Shown here: positions 43,172 to 51,405 of the stretch, piece by piece
Numbering within the stretch: the stretch's first letter is position 1
Layout of the letters: every line of letters begins with the position of its first letter
Assembly: GCA_017404325.1 (NCBI GenBank)
Contig: JAFRCO010000015.1
Location: forward strand, 25,805 to 89,804
From: Candidatus Saccharimonadota bacterium
Lineage (GTDB): Bacteria; Patescibacteriota; Saccharimonadia; Saccharimonadales; Saccharimonadaceae
Reading direction: 5' to 3'
DNA length: 64,000 bases
Notes under the pieces: generated by a model
What the model saw: the letters and a program-made list of their open reading frames with translations, nothing else
Databases searched by the model: none
Told to the model about the DNA's origin: nothing
Program-made: the position numbers and the translations under genes

Positions 43172-44011
43172 ATGGCTGTTAATTTAGCTCTAAAGTATGC
43201 TCCCCAATTAGACCAGATTTGGACGCATGCTTCCTATACTGACAACTGGATCAATAAAAAATATGACTTTGATGGCGTTGATACTGTCAAGGTCTATACG
43301 GTGACCTCAGTCGCTCCTGGCGATTATAACCGTGAATCAACCGGCGACCGCTTCGGTGGTAATGCTGAATTGCAAGATACTATTGCAACCTATCAATTAA
43401 AGAAAGATAAAAGCTTCAAGATCGCTATCGACCGCGGTAATTATGAACAAGGTATGCGCGCAAAGAAAGCTGGCGAAGTCATGCGAATTCAGATGAACGA
43501 GCAAATCATTCCTATGATCGACGCTGATCGTCTTGACACCGCTGCTAAAGGCGCAACTGCAGTATCCCAGGCTATCGCTTCGACTACTGACGCTTATCAA
43601 GACACCTTGAAATTAAATGAGTTCCTCGATGAGTGCAAAGCTCCATTATCCGGCCGCGTACTATTTGTCACCCCGGCGGAGTACACCCTCGTCAAAACCG
43701 CTATCACTACTAACATTTTAGCTTCTGGCTACAATGATAAATTAGTTGGTAAAGGCTTTGTCGGCGAACTCGATGGCGTGCCTGTAGTCAAGGTCCCAAC
43801 AAGCTACTTCCCGACTGGAGTTAAGGCTATCTTACTTCACCGCGATTCCTTGCTTGGTGTCCGCCAGGTGACCGAAACTAGAATCATCACTGATTCTGAG
43901 TTCGTATCTGGCTCGATCCTTCTCGGCCGCTTTATCTTTGGTTCCTTCATTCTTAAGGGCAAAGAAAAAGGTGTTGCCGCGATCATCGATGGTGGCGCTT
44001 CTGAAAGCTAA
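43172..44011 (+). CDS. Major capsid protein
   Basis: 279 residues. MAVNLALKYAPQLDQIWTHA start, an EMRIQMNEQIIP-type spine helix (AGEVMRIQMNEQIIPMIDAD) and the LFVTPAEYTLVK and GELDGVPVVKVPTSYFPTGV strands resemble compact HK97-fold capsids of this size class. Strong ribosome-binding site (TTTAGGAGAAATTC) and conservative codon usage fit a highly expressed protein. A terminator follows. Confidence 0.82.
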   Translation: MAVNLALKYAPQLDQIWTHASYTDNWINKKYDFDGVDTVKVYTVTSVAPGDYNRESTGDRFGGNAELQDTIATYQLKKDKSFKIAIDRGNYEQGMRAKKAGEVMRIQMNEQIIPMIDADRLDTAAKGATAVSQAIASTTDAYQDTLKLNEFLDECKAPLSGRVLFVTPAEYTLVKTAITTNILASGYNDKLVGKGFVGELDGVPVVKVPTSYFPTGVKAILLHRDSLLGVRQVTETRIITDSEFVSGSILLGRFIFGSFILKGKEKGVAAIIDGGASES

Positions 44012-44031
44012 TTCATAGCGACTTTCTCAGC

Positions 44032-44062
44032 AAAATAGCTCCCTTTATAGGGGGTTATTTTG
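44032..44062 (+). terminator. Terminator after the capsid gene
   Basis: AAAATAGCTCCC / GGGGGTTATTTT with a 6-base loop. Confidence 0.88.
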
Positions 44063-44075
44063 TTGGCTGTAAATA

Positions 44076-44104
44076 TGGACTTTTTAACCTTTTTATGCTA
44101 TAAT
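44076..44104 (+). promoter_or_regulatory. Promoter of three small genes
   Basis: TGGACT (44076-44081), 17 bases, TATAAT (44099-44104) with TGC, the host-like form. Confidence 0.68.
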
Positions 44105-44142
44105 TATAGATATAAAACTTAATCATCGAAAGGACAAATAAG

Positions 44143-44376
44143 ATGAAAGAAGGATACATAGTTTGGAACGAAAGCACCGTGGAAAGCGAATTTTTTGGCA
44201 TTTATAGAAGCTATGAAAAAGCGCTTCGCCAATTGCGAAAAGTTCTGAGAAATAGATTCGGCAGATGCCCGCATCAAGAAGACAAGGTTTGGGACTTTGT
44301 TAGCGAAATATCTGACGAAGACTCATACAAGATAACACCTTTTGAAGAATATGACGGAAAATGGGAAGAGGCTTAA
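44143..44376 (+). CDS. Small phage protein (77 aa)
   Basis: MKEGYIVWNESTVESEFFGI start. Acidic with a basic middle (KALRQLRKVLRNRFGR). No family recognised. It starts after AAAGGAC and abuts the next gene. Confidence 0.6.
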   Translation: MKEGYIVWNESTVESEFFGIYRSYEKALRQLRKVLRNRFGRCPHQEDKVWDFVSEISDEDSYKITPFEEYDGKWEEA

Positions 44377-44604
44377 ATGAGTAAAGATATAGACTATCAA
44401 GACAGGTATGATCAATTAGCCGAAGTCTTGAATATCACAGCGCGCGAATATTTTAAGGTTTTGCAATTAGCTATATACCACGAAACGCACCATAATATAG
44501 AAAGTTCTTTTGGCGTCGCGCAATATGTAAAAACGCCTAAAATATGGGCTAAAGCTTGCGATATATTAAACGCCTTATATAACGATGAAATAAAGGAGAA
44601 ATAA
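44377..44604 (+). CDS. Small phage protein (75 aa)
   Basis: MSKDIDYQDRYDQLAEVLNI start, helical. Starts at the base after the preceding stop. No family recognised. Confidence 0.55.
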   Translation: MSKDIDYQDRYDQLAEVLNITAREYFKVLQLAIYHETHHNIESSFGVAQYVKTPKIWAKACDILNALYNDEIKEK

Positions 44605-44605
44605 A

Positions 44606-44752
44606 ATGGCAAAATGCCCTAAATGTGGCGCGCTTTATTATGAACGCCCAGCAATATCGCGCAAAGATAATAAAACTGAAATATGCCCTAGTTGCGGCTT
44701 GCGTGAAGCTATGGAAGCCTATTTACGCGCAAGCGGTAAAGAAGCAGATTAG
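44606..44752 (+). CDS. Small zinc-ribbon protein (48 aa)
   Basis: MAKCPKCGALYYERPAISRK then an ICPSCGLREAMEAYL segment. Two CPxCG knuckles 28 residues apart form a rubredoxin-like zinc ribbon. AAAGGAG before the ATG. It is one of the few cysteine-rich proteins in a window where host proteins have lost zinc sites. Probable DNA- or protein-binding regulator. Confidence 0.65.
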   Translation: MAKCPKCGALYYERPAISRKDNKTEICPSCGLREAMEAYLRASGKEAD

Positions 44753-44764
44753 TTTTATTTGTGA

Positions 44765-44828
44765 TATAATATAGTTTGCCCCGTCTGGGGCTTGTCCACT
44801 CCCGTTTGGCAACAAGCGGGAGTTTTTA
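44765..44828 (+). ncRNA. Compact two-hairpin small RNA or attenuator
   Basis: TGATATAAT (-10 at 44765-44770) is followed after seven bases by GCCCC-GTCT-GGGGC (44778-44791), then stem ACTCCCG / CGGGAGT (44798-44804 / 44817-44823) and five Ts. CTTGT (44791-44795) can also pair with ACAAG (44812-44816), an alternative fold. The product would be about 55 nt. Confidence 0.6.
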
Positions 44829-44832
44829 TATT

Positions 44833-44982
44833 ATGGACATCTATATTAGCATATTGCGCGATTTTCTAAATCTTGGCTTTGAGTATTATTGGGTAGGAAG
44901 AAAAATCACGCCCGCGAAATTATCACGAGGCACGGACGGCAAAATCGTAAAAGAAATATACGACAAATTGGAAAACTTTTAA
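44833..44982 (+). CDS. Small phage protein (49 aa), weak
   Basis: MDIYISILRDFLNLGFEYYW start, end KEIYDKLENF. No ribosome-binding site because the terminator-like hairpin of the small RNA lies directly upstream. A longer in-frame start at 44776 would run through the hairpins. Translation would need read-through. Confidence 0.4.
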   Translation: MDIYISILRDFLNLGFEYYWVGRKITPAKLSRGTDGKIVKEIYDKLENF

Positions 44983-45190
44983 AGTCATGCTATAATATGA
45001 ATGCGCGAAGAAGGTTAACGGACTGGACCGGCTTCTTCGGGAGCCAATGGTTGAAAGAAAGGCGCACAAAACCGTGCATGAGTAGCTTATCCTAACCACG
45101 AACAAAGAATAAAGCGTCGCGCATGAATACGATAGGTTCTAAACAACCACCAAGCCGCCAGGCTTGTAACGAATCGCCTATCGTATTTTT
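44968..45190 (+). ncRNA. Structured non-coding RNA 1 with own promoter and terminator
   Basis: Promoter TTGGAA (44968-44973), 17 bases, TGC, TATAAT (44991-44996). The roughly 190-nt RNA is closed by ATGCGCGA (about 45001) with TCGCGCAT (about 45117), enclosing GAAGAAG / CTTCTTC and GCAC / GTGC hairpins. It ends in a large terminator ATACGATAGG / CCTATCGTAT with inner CAAGCC / GGCTTG and Ts at 45186-45190. No open frame of note. Confidence 0.65.
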
Positions 45191-45194
45191 ATGG

Positions 45195-45433
45195 TATAAT
45201 GATATTATCGCGTAGGGTATAAACGAGTCGCGAACAATAGTTTATATCTTTGGTTCCCGGAACTACGCTGAAATCTCAATGGCAAGCGACTATAAAGGGA
45301 GGGGTTCGAATCCCCAGCGAAGGCAAAAAGGAGCGCGTATCATTGAGTGCGGGCAAGCTCCACGCATTAGCATTGCCACTGCGAATTATGGAGTGAAGCT
45401 CATTTGCCGGAATAGCCTACGGGCTATTTTTTT
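45195..45433 (+). ncRNA. Structured non-coding RNA 2 with own promoter and terminator
   Basis: TGGTATAAT (45195-45200) opens a roughly 225-nt RNA. GCGTAG (45210-45215) pairs with CTACGC (45263-45268) around an inner GGTATAAAC / GTTTATATC stem. A T-arm-like GGGGTTCGAATCCCC sits at 45301-45315. Then nested CTCCA / TGGAG pairs follow and the terminator AATAGCC / GGCTATT with nine Ts ends it. It is not a tRNA: no matching acceptor 5' half. Confidence 0.62.
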
Positions 45434-45434
45434 G

Positions 45435-45475
45435 TGTTATAATAAAATTAATGGCGGTGCGATAGGTAATCTATC
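45435..45475 (+). promoter_or_regulatory. Phage late promoter and leader, copy 2
   Basis: TGTTATAAT (-10 at 45438-45443), 7 bases, ATGGCGGTGCG (from 45451), hairpin GATAG / CTATC. Confidence 0.74.
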
Positions 45476-45514
45476 ATGCCAAAGCGCAAAAAGAAATCTT
45501 GTGGGGGGAAATAA
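45476..45514 (+). CDS. Possible 12-residue upstream peptide
   Basis: ATG directly after the leader hairpin encodes MPKRKKKSCGGK and stops at the base before the next gene's ATG. Its end contains that gene's GGGGGGAA ribosome-binding site. It may be a translated leader; no proof. Confidence 0.3.
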   Translation: MPKRKKKSCGGK

Positions 45515-45904
45515 ATGTTTGGCGAATTGCGTCCTTTTCGGCTCAGTCCTATTAACCGCGGATGCGTAAATACAATTGTCTTTTTGGCTCAGAAGCCAAA
45601 CGGCAAATGGATAGATAAGACGAGCAAGAAAATGTATTTAACGGCCAAAACACAGCCGTGGGATACCGACGCAGATGATTCAGACGCAGTGTTTAAAGTC
45701 GAAGGGACTATCCCTAACGCGACTAAAGAGCCAGGTCGGGTTGTTTTTACATTGTCCGAGCAACAATGTTATCTCGATCCCGAACAGCTTTATTTTGTTG
45801 ATATTGTTGAAACCGATTTAGACGGCAGTAATGCAAATCGGGTGTTTATAGGTAATTTTAATGTCTTGCCGGGGCCAAATAACGAACAAGCCGGCGGAGA
45901 ATAG
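45515..45904 (+). CDS. Phage structural protein, Ig-like/BppU-N-like (129 aa)
   Basis: Beta-sandwich-like sequence with the pattern KKMYLTAKTQPWDTDADDSD, RVVFTLSEQQCYLDPEQLYF and RVFIGNFNVLPGP, the polarity seen in small N-terminal domains of tail or appendage proteins (BppU-like). It opens the fibre operon and may be the adaptor that docks fibres. Confidence 0.6.
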   Translation: MFGELRPFRLSPINRGCVNTIVFLAQKPNGKWIDKTSKKMYLTAKTQPWDTDADDSDAVFKVEGTIPNATKEPGRVVFTLSEQQCYLDPEQLYFVDIVETDLDGSNANRVFIGNFNVLPGPNNEQAGGE

Positions 45905-45915
45905 AAAGGAATAAA

Positions 45916-47529
45916 ATGACAACAGAACTTCCAGAAGAACCGCGAAGCCGCAAAGAACAATACTTGGCTGATATTGCGGGCCAAGATGTGACCTTGCCGG
46001 CAGAGCCGCGATCACGCGAAGAACAATATTTAGCTTATATCGCCGAAAATGGCGGCGGTGGAGGCGGAGGGGGAACTACCAACTTTAACCAATTGACTAA
46101 TAGACCGCGTTATAATGGCACGGCTATGACCGGAAGCACAAATATCCCGCAAGTTAAGTCTTATTCCGCGGGTAATGGTTTAACGCTCACTGGCACCTCA
46201 TTTAGCGTTGATTTTACTAAAGCTCAAGGCAAATTCGTCACGATTTTAACTGATGCCGATTATGATGAAAATAATAGAATTGATATAACCCCGCTAGATG
46301 CTGGATGGTATCTCATTAAAGCTGGTTGTGAAATTTATTTAAATGATTCTTATACTTGGGAACTCGACTGTGATAATTTAATATATAAAAGAATAAATGA
46401 TATACAGTTAGAAGACCCAACACAAATTGACTATGACGCTATTTTATATGCTGTGGGTGTTAATCTTTATTCAGTTTCTGGAGAGGTAGGCAATGAACCA
46501 GATGTATATGCACAATATTTTGTTACAACAGAAGTAACTAACAACATAGCCGAACAGTTACATGATGCTGTACTTAGAGGAGGGACTACTCCAACAACTG
46601 CAACTGAAGGTAAAATTGGTACATTGTATGAAACAACTGATAATGGCAAACTTTATATTTGTACCGCAATTGATTCTACAGACCCTTCTGATATTCAATA
46701 TACATGGACTGAAGTCGGTGCTGGTGGAGGTGGTGGGACTAGCATGGTTAAGAATTTGACCTCGGCTGACTATAATTATCCGGTCAATAACCCCACATCC
46801 GTATTGCCCGGTTTGCTTTCGCCCGGTGTTTATTTCATTTCAGATGATACTGTGAATGTCTATGATGGCAATAATACTGCTACAGCAAAATCTAATGAAG
46901 TATTTATTGTCAGCAAATCAGCTGCTGATGCAACTTTGCATGAAATGATGGTTATAAATAGTAGTAATGGGTCTGCGTATAGCAACTATAAGATAGAATT
47001 TTTCTATGTTGATAAAGCGACTGGCACGACAGTTAAACGCGGTGGTGCAAACGGTTTTGGACTTTTAGATGGTGGTTATATTGTCGATAATGTCACAACG
47101 AATAGCTCGAAAAAAGTTCTTTCAGCGGCTATGGGCAAATCTTTAAATGATAAGATCACTAAAACGCCATATTATATCGCTGCTTCGGCTTTGCCGGCAG
47201 TCGGTAGCACGGCAAGCTCACTATCGTTATATTCTGGTCGTAATATGAACAACGGGGATAAAGTATCTGGCCAAGCATTCTTTAATATGGCTCATAATCT
47301 AGTTAATGACCATAGCTGGAAGCTAATGGTTGTTGATTATAATGGCACTTCTCAGGATTTAGAATTATTCTTGACTGCTATGAATAGAGGCTCTTTGAAC
47401 GCAGTAGCGCCTTCAGCAGCTGATCACCCGGAAGCTATGTTTACTTTCTCGGATGGCACAGCAACAAGGACTTTAACTATTTGGACTGAAGACACTGGCA
47501 CAGACGGATATAAATATAAATTAGTATAA
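45916..47529 (+). CDS. Fibre/appendage protein with PRSR-EQYL repeats (537 aa)
   Basis: Two N-terminal repeats, EPRSRKEQYLADIAGQD and EPRSREEQYLAYIAENG, then a Gly hinge, typical of phage head- or tail-fibre proteins. A QLTNRPRYNGTAM motif follows, as in fibre shafts. The C-terminal part (from about 300) is beta-rich with GLLDGGYIVDNVTTNSSKKV and a variable end, likely the receptor-binding part. The host receptor would lie on the Saccharibacteria surface. Confidence 0.75.
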   Translation: MTTELPEEPRSRKEQYLADIAGQDVTLPAEPRSREEQYLAYIAENGGGGGGGGTTNFNQLTNRPRYNGTAMTGSTNIPQVKSYSAGNGLTLTGTSFSVDFTKAQGKFVTILTDADYDENNRIDITPLDAGWYLIKAGCEIYLNDSYTWELDCDNLIYKRINDIQLEDPTQIDYDAILYAVGVNLYSVSGEVGNEPDVYAQYFVTTEVTNNIAEQLHDAVLRGGTTPTTATEGKIGTLYETTDNGKLYICTAIDSTDPSDIQYTWTEVGAGGGGGTSMVKNLTSADYNYPVNNPTSVLPGLLSPGVYFISDDTVNVYDGNNTATAKSNEVFIVSKSAADATLHEMMVINSSNGSAYSNYKIEFFYVDKATGTTVKRGGANGFGLLDGGYIVDNVTTNSSKKVLSAAMGKSLNDKITKTPYYIAASALPAVGSTASSLSLYSGRNMNNGDKVSGQAFFNMAHNLVNDHSWKLMVVDYNGTSQDLELFLTAMNRGSLNAVAPSAADHPEAMFTFSDGTATRTLTIWTEDTGTDGYKYKLV

Positions 47530-47549
47530 ATTGCCAATATAATTAAAGA

Positions 47550-47576
47550 TCACCCTCATAATTGGGGGTGGTTTTT
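47550..47576 (+). terminator. Terminator after the first fibre gene
   Basis: CACCC / GGGTG stem with AT-rich loop and T-run. Confidence 0.75.
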
Positions 47577-47589
47577 ATATGAAAAATTG

Positions 47590-47620
47590 TGGTATAATTA
47601 AATCAATGGCGATGCGTTTA
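47590..47620 (+). promoter_or_regulatory. Phage late promoter and leader, copy 3
   Basis: TGGTATAAT (-10 at 47593-47598), 7 bases, ATGGCGATGCG (from 47606), hairpin GCGTT-TAAC-AACGC. Confidence 0.74.
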
Positions 47621-47659
47621 ACAACGCACAATGAAAAATCGCATTCTTGAGGGGGAACA

Positions 47660-48031
47660 ATGGACGCGGGGGTAGCAATTATAGTTAGCATTTTTGGTTC
47701 TGCTGGTATTTTTAGCTTGATTCAATTTTTAATATCGCGACATGACGGCAGAAATGAAAACTTAAATCAAATAAATGAGCAATTAAAAAGCATTGATAAA
47801 AAATGCGATCGAAATGAGCTAGCGACCACTAGGCTGCAATTATTTTTCTTATTAGAAACCCAACCCGACAATGAAGACGCGATCGAAGCTACCGCGCAAC
47901 GCTATTTTATTGAGCTAGATGGCGATGCCGAAGCTTGGGCGCCATTTTATAAATGGGCGATAAAACATGATGTTGATACAGGTTGGTATAAAGCTTTATT
48001 AGAAAGAGAAAGGAAACGAAAAAATGCCTAA
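47660..48031 (+). CDS. Phage protein with N-terminal membrane helix (123 aa)
   Basis: Membrane helix at 4-25, then a coiled-coil stretch (NENLNQINEQLKSIDKKCDR) and LQLFFLLETQPDNEDAIEAT, a pattern common in tail/lysis-region phage proteins of Gram-positive hosts. Precise role unknown. GAGGGGGAA upstream; overlaps the next gene by eight bases. Confidence 0.65.
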   Translation: MDAGVAIIVSIFGSAGIFSLIQFLISRHDGRNENLNQINEQLKSIDKKCDRNELATTRLQLFFLLETQPDNEDAIEATAQRYFIELDGDAEAWAPFYKWAIKHDVDTGWYKALLERERKRKNA

Positions 48032-49121
48032 CATTATCAAACAAATAGTCAATGGCGATGGTGACGAACAAACTATTAGAATGATCGTACAAGATAACGA
48101 GCGTGGCCCGCAAGGCGAGCAAGGCGAAAAAGGAACGGCCGCAACAATTAGCGCCGGGAATGCTTATAAAGTCGCTAGTGATGCGCAGCCGGCAGTTATG
48201 AATTCGGGGACTTCAACCGATGCGGTATTTGATTTTTATATTCCGCAAGGCGAGCGAGGCGAAAAAGGCGAAAAGGGCGATGATGGAGTAGTACAATATA
48301 CCGCTGGTCCTGGCATCAAGATTAAAAATAATGTTATTTCAGCAACCGGAGGTGGTGGCGGTGGTGGCGAAGGTATTTGGGGCGAGATTACGGGCGATAT
48401 TGTCGATCAGACCGACTTGCAAGAAGAATTCGCGAATTATACGCCAACTGCTGATTTGGCCGCAGTCGCAACTAGCGGCGCTTATTCTGATTTAATCGGA
48501 ACACCGACTATTCCGGCCGCGCAGATTCAGTCCGACTGGACGCAAGCCGATAATACTAAAGTCGATTATATAAAGAATAAGCCAACTATCCCGACCGTTA
48601 ATAATGCAACTTTGACTATCCAACGCAATGGCACAAATGTAGCGACCTTTACTGCTAACTCAGCAACGAACGCAACGGCGAATATTGAAACGCCGGTTAT
48701 TTCTATGACTACTACTGATCCGGGCGAAGGCTCAGCTTTAGCAGCTAATAATTTTACTGCTGTTTATGGCGGCACGCCGATTATTTTAGATTATTCGACC
48801 ACAGAAATTAATACCGGCGCAACATGGATAGATGGTACGCCAATTTATAAAAAGACTGTTAATACCGGCGCTTTGCCGAATAGCACAGATAAGACAATTG
48901 CGCATGGTATTTCTAACTTAAACCGAATTATAAGGTTTGAAGGCTATGCGTATAATTCAACAAGCAGCATAACTTGTCCGCTTCCGTTTGCCTCGGCAGC
49001 TAATGTCAATAATGATGTGCAATTAAATGTTTCGGGGTCTAATATCGTGCTTCAAACCGGCACCGATCGTTCCGGCTATTCTGAATCATATGTGACACTT
49101 TACTATACTAAAACTTCATAA
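48024..49121 (+). CDS. Collagen-like tail fibre protein (365 aa)
   Basis: Two short Gly-x-y blocks (GPQGEQGEKG and GERGEKGEKGDDG) flank a beta segment. Then a Gly hinge (GGGGGGGEG), ATSGAYSDLIGTPTIP and VDYIKNKPTIP shaft motifs and a C-terminal beta domain ending ESYVTLYYTKTS. This is the design of trimeric phage fibres. Co-transcribed with the next fibre gene. Confidence 0.78.
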   Translation: MPNIIKQIVNGDGDEQTIRMIVQDNERGPQGEQGEKGTAATISAGNAYKVASDAQPAVMNSGTSTDAVFDFYIPQGERGEKGEKGDDGVVQYTAGPGIKIKNNVISATGGGGGGGEGIWGEITGDIVDQTDLQEEFANYTPTADLAAVATSGAYSDLIGTPTIPAAQIQSDWTQADNTKVDYIKNKPTIPTVNNATLTIQRNGTNVATFTANSATNATANIETPVISMTTTDPGEGSALAANNFTAVYGGTPIILDYSTTEINTGATWIDGTPIYKKTVNTGALPNSTDKTIAHGISNLNRIIRFEGYAYNSTSSITCPLPFASAANVNNDVQLNVSGSNIVLQTGTDRSGYSESYVTLYYTKTS

Positions 49122-49131
49122 AGGAGGTTAA

Positions 49132-50274
49132 ATGGCAACAAGCGGCTCTTGGAATATATCATGGCAATCGGGCTATTGGTCGCAAACATATAATACCAAA
49201 TACTACCATTGGTCCGGCAATTGGTCTAAATCTGGCACGACTATCACGCTATCGAATATGTCGCTTTATATGAGTTTTACATATGCTTCGGGCGGTTATG
49301 GCGTGACTGATTCTGTGACCGTGACCGGTGGCTCAGCTCAGACTGTTTCTTATCCAGATTTCAATAATGCCTATAATACGGGATCAGTTTCATTATCAAA
49401 TACTAGCTTTTCGGTTAATTCTTCTGATACTTCAAAGACGATTTCTTGCGCTATTGTTGGCGAAACCACCGGCTCGACTACTATCAGCTTTGATCCAACG
49501 GGAACGGCTCCGAGCGGGCTAACCATCTCAACGCCTTCTGGCATCAACCCTCATGGCGCTACTTTTAGCGTGGCTCTTGAATCATATGGCGACCCGGCAT
49601 CAACTAGCGGAAGATATATTGCGGCTGGCATTATGACGCAAAACTCATGGACAAGTCCAATTAGAAGTGCCAAATCTAGCAATACTGCCAGCGCGACAAT
49701 TTCAGTAGATAATAATTCGAGTCAATCTACTTCGCTAACGATTCAGCCAAATACTAGATATTATTATGGCGCAAAAGCATCAAATACAGTTTTAAATACT
49801 GTCCAAATGGGCGGACGATTCGTGACTACTGCCGAGGCGCCGACCTTATCAGTTGTTGGTGTTGATGATGACTCAGCGACTATTCATTATTCGGTGCCGG
49901 CAGATGGCGGCTATTATTCGCGAAGCTTAGCTTACAACTTAAATGGCGGTGCCGGTTGGTCGCATATAACGACTATTGCTTCAAGCGCGGCCGCAAGCGG
50001 TGATTTTGTAATTTCAAATCTTCAGCCAAATACTACCTATACTTTGCAGTCAAGGGCTTCAACTACCGCCGGCAATACACTCGGCGCCACGATCAGCTTT
50101 ATAACGAAAAGCGGAATAACTACTGGTCTTTATGGCTCGGCTAATAGCAAAGCCACGCGCATTAATGAATTATATGGCTCAGTCAATTCTGAAAGCAAAA
50201 AGATCGTTAAATTATATGGCTCAGGAAATGGCGAAGCCAAGCTAATTTATCAAGGTTTTGGACATGCGAATTAA
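49132..50274 (+). CDS. Fibre protein with FN3-like domain and LYGS repeats (380 aa)
   Basis: N-terminal Ser/Gly/Trp-rich beta domain. A fibronectin-III-like domain (about 228-325: APTLSVVGVDDDSATIHYSV ... NLQPNTTYTLQSRAST) follows. The end has three copies of the LYGSxNxxxKxI repeat (GLYGSANSKATRI, ELYGSVNSESKKI, KLYGSGNGEAKLI) known from tail proteins of phages of Firmicutes. Likely a virion surface or adhesion protein. AGGAGG before the ATG. Confidence 0.75.
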   Translation: MATSGSWNISWQSGYWSQTYNTKYYHWSGNWSKSGTTITLSNMSLYMSFTYASGGYGVTDSVTVTGGSAQTVSYPDFNNAYNTGSVSLSNTSFSVNSSDTSKTISCAIVGETTGSTTISFDPTGTAPSGLTISTPSGINPHGATFSVALESYGDPASTSGRYIAAGIMTQNSWTSPIRSAKSSNTASATISVDNNSSQSTSLTIQPNTRYYYGAKASNTVLNTVQMGGRFVTTAEAPTLSVVGVDDDSATIHYSVPADGGYYSRSLAYNLNGGAGWSHITTIASSAAASGDFVISNLQPNTTYTLQSRASTTAGNTLGATISFITKSGITTGLYGSANSKATRINELYGSVNSESKKIVKLYGSGNGEAKLIYQGFGHAN

Positions 50275-50291
50275 AAAGAAAGGAGTTTAAT

Positions 50292-50534
50292 ATGTCGCAA
50301 ATTCAACCTATAAAGGTGAATAAAAAAATAACAAGAAAACTATCAATTGCCACGGGTTTATTATCATTCGTGGCTTTTATCGTGCAAGGGTTAGGTAGCA
50401 CATATGGCTTTGAGCCGGTGGCAAACCAAATCACGCAGACCTTTTTGTTATTTAATGGCGCGATCGGAATTTTCTTCTTAGGCGATACCACGCGCAAAGA
50501 AATCGAGGAGAAAAACGATGAAAAAACTAAATAA
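50292..50534 (+). CDS. Probable holin (80 aa)
   Basis: Two hydrophobic helices (about 17-37 and 45-62) separated by a short loop, basic N-terminus and charged C-terminus (TTRKEIEEKNDEKTK). Size and topology fit class II holins, and it overlaps the endolysin gene by 17 bases. AAAGGAG upstream. Confidence 0.72.
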   Translation: MSQIQPIKVNKKITRKLSIATGLLSFVAFIVQGLGSTYGFEPVANQITQTFLLFNGAIGIFFLGDTTRKEIEEKNDEKTK

Positions 50535-51405
50535 ATGGCTAACCAATAATTTATCTTGGTTGATAGTTTTATTTGTTGGTTTATTATGCGCGGGCTTTCT
50601 ATTATGCGGTCAGCCGGCAGGTGACGGCAGCATAACTTTAAATGGCGAAAATGCTGATATAAAAGACTATACGACTAAGTTTATAGAAGATGCGAATAGC
50701 GCGCTTTATCGCATTATGAACGAGGACGCGCCGACCGATGAAGCGACTATTAAAGAATTTGAAGAAGCAACCGGTCAAGGTGGTTCGATCACTTTAGACC
50801 AAGTTAAAAGCCGAAGGCTAGCAGACGGCGATACCGATAACGGCAAGGGTTGGCAATGTTCTAAATATACCGCATATCTCGCTACGGGCAGACGAGAATA
50901 TTCCACGACTCATCCGGATTATGGCCCGGTTAATGGTAAAGATGTGGCCGCTTGGTTAGTAAAAAATTATGGCTGGAAATATATAGACGAGCCGGTTGAA
51001 GGCGCTATTGGATCGGGTGGCTTTAATACTTTGTATGGGCATACGGCAGAATATTTATATTCGACCGGGACGAACACTGCTATGGTGAGCGATGCAAATT
51101 ATATCCCGCTAACAGTCGCCACGCATAGCATGAATATAACGGGCTGGGTATGGGTTGTGCCGGGCGATTATAAACCCGACCCGAAACCGAAGCCGGAGCC
51201 AACACCAAGCGAAGGCATTGTCTATACCTATGTTTATGGCGATTATTTTAGCAAAGTATTAGTAAACCTTGGCTTAGATGAAAATAATTTATGGGGCGAG
51301 GACGGCACGGTTAATTATTATGGGCAGCAATTAAAAGAACAAAATATGCTTGATGCGCATGGTAATGTGATCGTTGGCGTGCCATTTGTCCTAACCGAAA
51401 GATAA
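50518..51405 (+). CDS. CHAP-domain endolysin with membrane anchor
   Basis: 295 residues. A membrane/signal-anchor helix (about 13-30) is followed by the CHAP amidase/endopeptidase core (about 105-220): catalytic Cys in GWQCSKYTAYLATG and His in LYGHTAEYLY. After a Pro/Lys linker (PDPKPKPEPTPS) the C-terminal 70 residues look like a degenerate LysM-type wall-binding module. The N-terminal anchor suggests a SAR- or Sec-exported endolysin. Confidence 0.85.
   Translation: MKKLNKWLTNNLSWLIVLFVGLLCAGFLLCGQPAGDGSITLNGENADIKDYTTKFIEDANSALYRIMNEDAPTDEATIKEFEEATGQGGSITLDQVKSRRLADGDTDNGKGWQCSKYTAYLATGRREYSTTHPDYGPVNGKDVAAWLVKNYGWKYIDEPVEGAIGSGGFNTLYGHTAEYLYSTGTNTAMVSDANYIPLTVATHSMNITGWVWVVPGDYKPDPKPKPEPTPSEGIVYTYVYGDYFSKVLVNLGLDENNLWGEDGTVNYYGQQLKEQNMLDAHGNVIVGVPFVLTER

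Noticed and set aside
45301..45330. Possible tRNA around GGGGTTCGAATCCCC
   Set aside because: A T-arm is present but no acceptor 5' half, D arm or anticodon arm at the right distances.
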